A program made the position numbers and the translations under genes. From the NCBI GenBank assembly GCA_001797815.1, contig MGQK01000080.1, forward strand, positions 51,609-59,125: a stretch of 7,517 nt of DNA, given 5' to 3'. This DNA comes from Deltaproteobacteria bacterium RBG_13_61_14. GTDB lineage: Bacteria > RBG-13-61-14. This document shows, one piece after another, positions 5,919 through 7,517 of the stretch (position 1 is the first letter of the stretch; every line of letters starts with the position of its first letter). The notes beneath the pieces were generated by a model, which worked only from the letters and a program-made list of their open reading frames with translations, was not told where the DNA came from and did no database searches.

Positions 5919-6326
5919 ATGGAAGATAAACCCTTCCTCACCCTGGAGCGCCTCCGGCAAGGTGCGAAGCTGGAGCCCCTGGTGCTCCCCATCAGCGAGG
6001 AGTTCGTGGCCGCATTCTGCCACGCCACGAGCGAAAAGCCGACCTTTCTGGAAGGCCGGCAAGTCGCGCCTACCGGTATTGCCGGCATCTGGGGCCGGCG
6101 CGCCTATCTGGTCAACCACCGCATGCCCGGGGGCAGCGTGCTTTTCCAGTTGCAATACGAATTCGACCGGCCGGTCTTTGTGGGCGACACCCTCACGGCG
6201 CAAGCGCGGGTCAAGGAGATCACCGACCGCAAGGGCCGGCCCCTGGTGCGCTTCCGGGTGGAAGCGAAAAATCAGCGCGGCGAAGGGGTGGCCGCGGTCG
6301 AGCTGGCGGTGCTCTGGTCGAAATAA
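5919..6326 (+). CDS. MaoC/hot-dog-fold dehydratase-like protein
   Basis: A 135-residue single-domain protein that looks like the hot-dog fold of MaoC-type (R)-enoyl-CoA hydratases and related dehydratases. The recognisable part is the C-terminal half: RPVFVGDTLTAQARVKEITD (84-103), then RPLVRFRVEAKNQRGEGVA (107-125), as in that superfamily. The usual catalytic stretch, with Asp, Asn-Pro and His in order, is replaced around residues 36-43 by ATSEKPTF, so hydratase activity is doubtful; thioester binding or a structural role is possible. ATG 5919 follows the GT4 copy B stop by ten bases, with a weak GAAAG upstream. In-frame alternatives at 5880 (GTG) and 5889 (ATG) would overlap that gene by up to 29 bases and lack a ribosome binding site. 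Close spacing suggests co-transcription with the glycosyltransferases, but a functional link is not evident. Confidence 0.75.
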   Translation: MEDKPFLTLERLRQGAKLEPLVLPISEEFVAAFCHATSEKPTFLEGRQVAPTGIAGIWGRRAYLVNHRMPGGSVLFQLQYEFDRPVFVGDTLTAQARVKEITDRKGRPLVRFRVEAKNQRGEGVAAVELAVLWSK

Positions 6327-6415
6327 ACCCACCCTTCTAACGAAGGGCGGGCTACAAGATTGAGATGCCTACCCACCCTTCGAAGCGAAGGGCGGGTTAC
6401 AAGATGGATATGCCT
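6327..6415 (+). repeat. Tandem pair of hairpin repeats
   Basis: Two direct copies, 6327-6370 (44 bases) and 6371-6415 (45 bases), begin right after the hot-dog gene stop. Each holds a hairpin: CCCACCCTTC / GAAGGGCGGG with a TAAC loop in copy 1 (6328-6351), and CCCACCCTTCG / CGAAGGGCGGG with an AAG loop in copy 2 (6372-6396), each with one A/C mismatch. Each is followed by YTACAAGATKGAKATGCCT. The second copy runs into the start of rimO. No T run follows, so these are not standard terminators. The form suggests a short palindromic repeat of the intergenic (REP/MITE-like) kind. Confidence 0.85.
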
Positions 6416-7517
6416 ACTATTGGATATCTTTCCCTCGGCTGTTTCAAGAACCTGGTAGATACCGAAGTGTTCCTGGCCGAGCTTCAGTCCGCCGGCTTTG
6501 AGGTTACCGATTCCACCGGGGCGGTGGACGCATTGGTCATCAACACCTGCGGCTTCATTGACCCGGCCAAACAGGAGAGCGTGGACGAAATCCTGGATGC
6601 GGTCTATCAGAAAGAGATCGGCAAGGTAAAAGTCCTGGCCGTGGTCGGGTGCATGGTCGAGCTGCACGAGAAGGAGCTCCGCCAGGAAATCCCGGAGGTG
6701 GACCTCTGGCTCCCGCTCCGCGAGATCCAACGGCTGCCGGAAGAGTTGGCCGCGAGGCTGGGGAGGCCCAAACGAAAGGGCAATCGCGAGCCGCGGCTCC
6801 TTACCACCCCGCCGCATTTCAGTTATCTCAAGCTCGCCGAGGGCTGCGATCACGCCTGCACCTTCTGCACCATCCCCCGCATCCGCGGACCTTTCCGATC
6901 GCGGCCGCTCGCCGAGATCGTGAAAGAGGCGAAGTTCCTGGAAGAAGCCGGCGCCAAGGAGTTGAACCTCATCGCCCAGGACATTACTTACTACGGCCAG
7001 GACTTGCGGCCGAAAAGCTCGCTGGCGGACCTGCTCAAAGCTCTCCTGGCCGAGACCTCAGTGCCCTGGCTTCGCCTGCTCTACGGCCATCCCGATCACC
7101 TGGACGACCGGGTGATCGAGCTGCTCGCCACCGAGGACCGGCTCTGCCGCTACCTGGACCTGCCGCTGCAGCATATTTCCAGCAAGATCCTCAAGGCCAT
7201 GGGCCGGCGGATGAGCGGAGAAGAGACCCGGGCGCTGATCCAAAGGCTCCGGGTGGAGATCCCCGGGCTGGCGCTCCGCACCACCATGCTGGTGGGTTTT
7301 CCGGGCGAGACCGAAGAAGACTTCCGCGAACTCTTGGACTTTGCGGCCGAGGCGCGTTTCACGCACCTGGGCGCGTTCGCTTTTTCGCCGCAGGATGCCA
7401 CGCCGGCGGCGAGCTTGGCTGACCCAGTGCCGGCGGAGGCGGAGGAGGAGCGATTGGAGCAGCTCCTTGAAGTTCAGCGCGGAGTAGTGGAGGAATTGAA
7501 CCAGGCCCGGATCGGCA
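6404..7517 (+). CDS. rimO: Ribosomal protein S12 methylthiotransferase RimO, 3' end cut
   Basis: Radical SAM enzyme that adds a methylthio group to a conserved aspartate of ribosomal protein S12. The frame is open to the window end: 371 codons of a family that is usually about 440, so the C-terminal TRAM domain is off the edge. The N-terminal MTTase domain has its three cluster cysteines, C13 (LGCFKN), C49 (NTCGF) and C83 (VGCM). The radical SAM cluster is C148, C152 and C155 in EGCDHACTFCTIP. RimO rather than MiaB is indicated by LIAQDITYYGQD, RLLYGHP, YLDLPLQHIS, ILKAMGRR and VGFPGETEEDF. LGCFKN departs from the usual LGCPKN. The start is ambiguous: ATG 6404 (GGCGGG seven bases upstream), ATG 6410, or ATG 6365, which is in frame through the repeat and would add 13 residues to the 6404 start. 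An in-frame TAA at 6338 rules out anything further upstream. Confidence 0.95.
   Translation, partial: MDMPTIGYLSLGCFKNLVDTEVFLAELQSAGFEVTDSTGAVDALVINTCGFIDPAKQESVDEILDAVYQKEIGKVKVLAVVGCMVELHEKELRQEIPEVDLWLPLREIQRLPEELAARLGRPKRKGNREPRLLTTPPHFSYLKLAEGCDHACTFCTIPRIRGPFRSRPLAEIVKEAKFLEEAGAKELNLIAQDITYYGQDLRPKSSLADLLKALLAETSVPWLRLLYGHPDHLDDRVIELLATEDRLCRYLDLPLQHISSKILKAMGRRMSGEETRALIQRLRVEIPGLALRTTMLVGFPGETEEDFRELLDFAAEARFTHLGAFAFSPQDATPAASLADPVPAEAEEERLEQLLEVQRGVVEELNQARIG

Noticed and set aside
6327-6415. CRISPR array
   Set aside because: Only two adjacent copies with no spacers between them; the copies themselves contain hairpins and run into a gene start.
6272-6853. Minus-strand frame of 193 codons through the repeat region
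   Set aside because: Most of it is opposite rimO, and the rest translates the hairpin repeats; it has no independent support.
6649-7422. Plus-strand frame of 257 codons within rimO
   Set aside because: Shadow in another frame of rimO; low-complexity Arg/Pro/Ala composition.

Overview
The window is a stretch of chromosomal DNA from a GC-rich bacterium (clearly above 60% G+C by eye in the coding parts). Shine-Dalgarno sites of the AGGAGG type, sigma70-like promoter hexamers and RimO all point to Bacteria. I cannot fix the phylum from these genes. There is no phage, plasmid, CRISPR or transposase gene. Gene density is high and no stretch longer than about 160 bases lacks a gene.

Layout. The left quarter is a two-gene minus-strand unit: a PhnP-like metallo-beta-lactamase-fold hydrolase (1066-1839) followed, with a 4-base ATGA overlap, by alanine dehydrogenase (1069 down to the window edge, missing only its last residues). 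A 162-base divergent intergenic region (1840-2001) holds a good sigma70-type promoter for the plus strand, a weaker one for the minus strand, and a dyad between them. The plus strand then carries a glucosyl-3-phosphoglycerate synthase-like GT81 enzyme (2002-2973), a GT4 glycosyltransferase (3010-4263), a small two-helix membrane protein (4376-4600), a second GT4 enzyme that is a paralogue of the first (4640-5908), a small hot-dog/MaoC-like protein (5919-6326) and the 5' five-sixths of rimO (from about 6404 to the window end).

Two structured non-coding elements interrupt the plus-strand genes. One is a 47-base near-perfect palindrome (4257-4303) that supplies the stop codon of the first GT4 gene. 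The other is a tandem pair of about 45-base hairpin repeats (6327-6415) that runs into the start of rimO, duplicates its start codon in frame and contains its only visible ribosome binding site.

Working together: the GT81 enzyme should join glucose (or another hexose) to 3-phosphoglycerate, the first step towards glucosylglycerate-type solutes or polysaccharide/lipid primers. The two GT4 paralogues and the small membrane protein next to it are plausible partners that extend or use that glycoside, but their substrates cannot be read from the sequence. No dedicated phosphatase (GpgP) is seen here. The cassette GT81-GT4-TM-GT4 is the most promising lead in the window. Alanine dehydrogenase and RimO are ordinary housekeeping genes.
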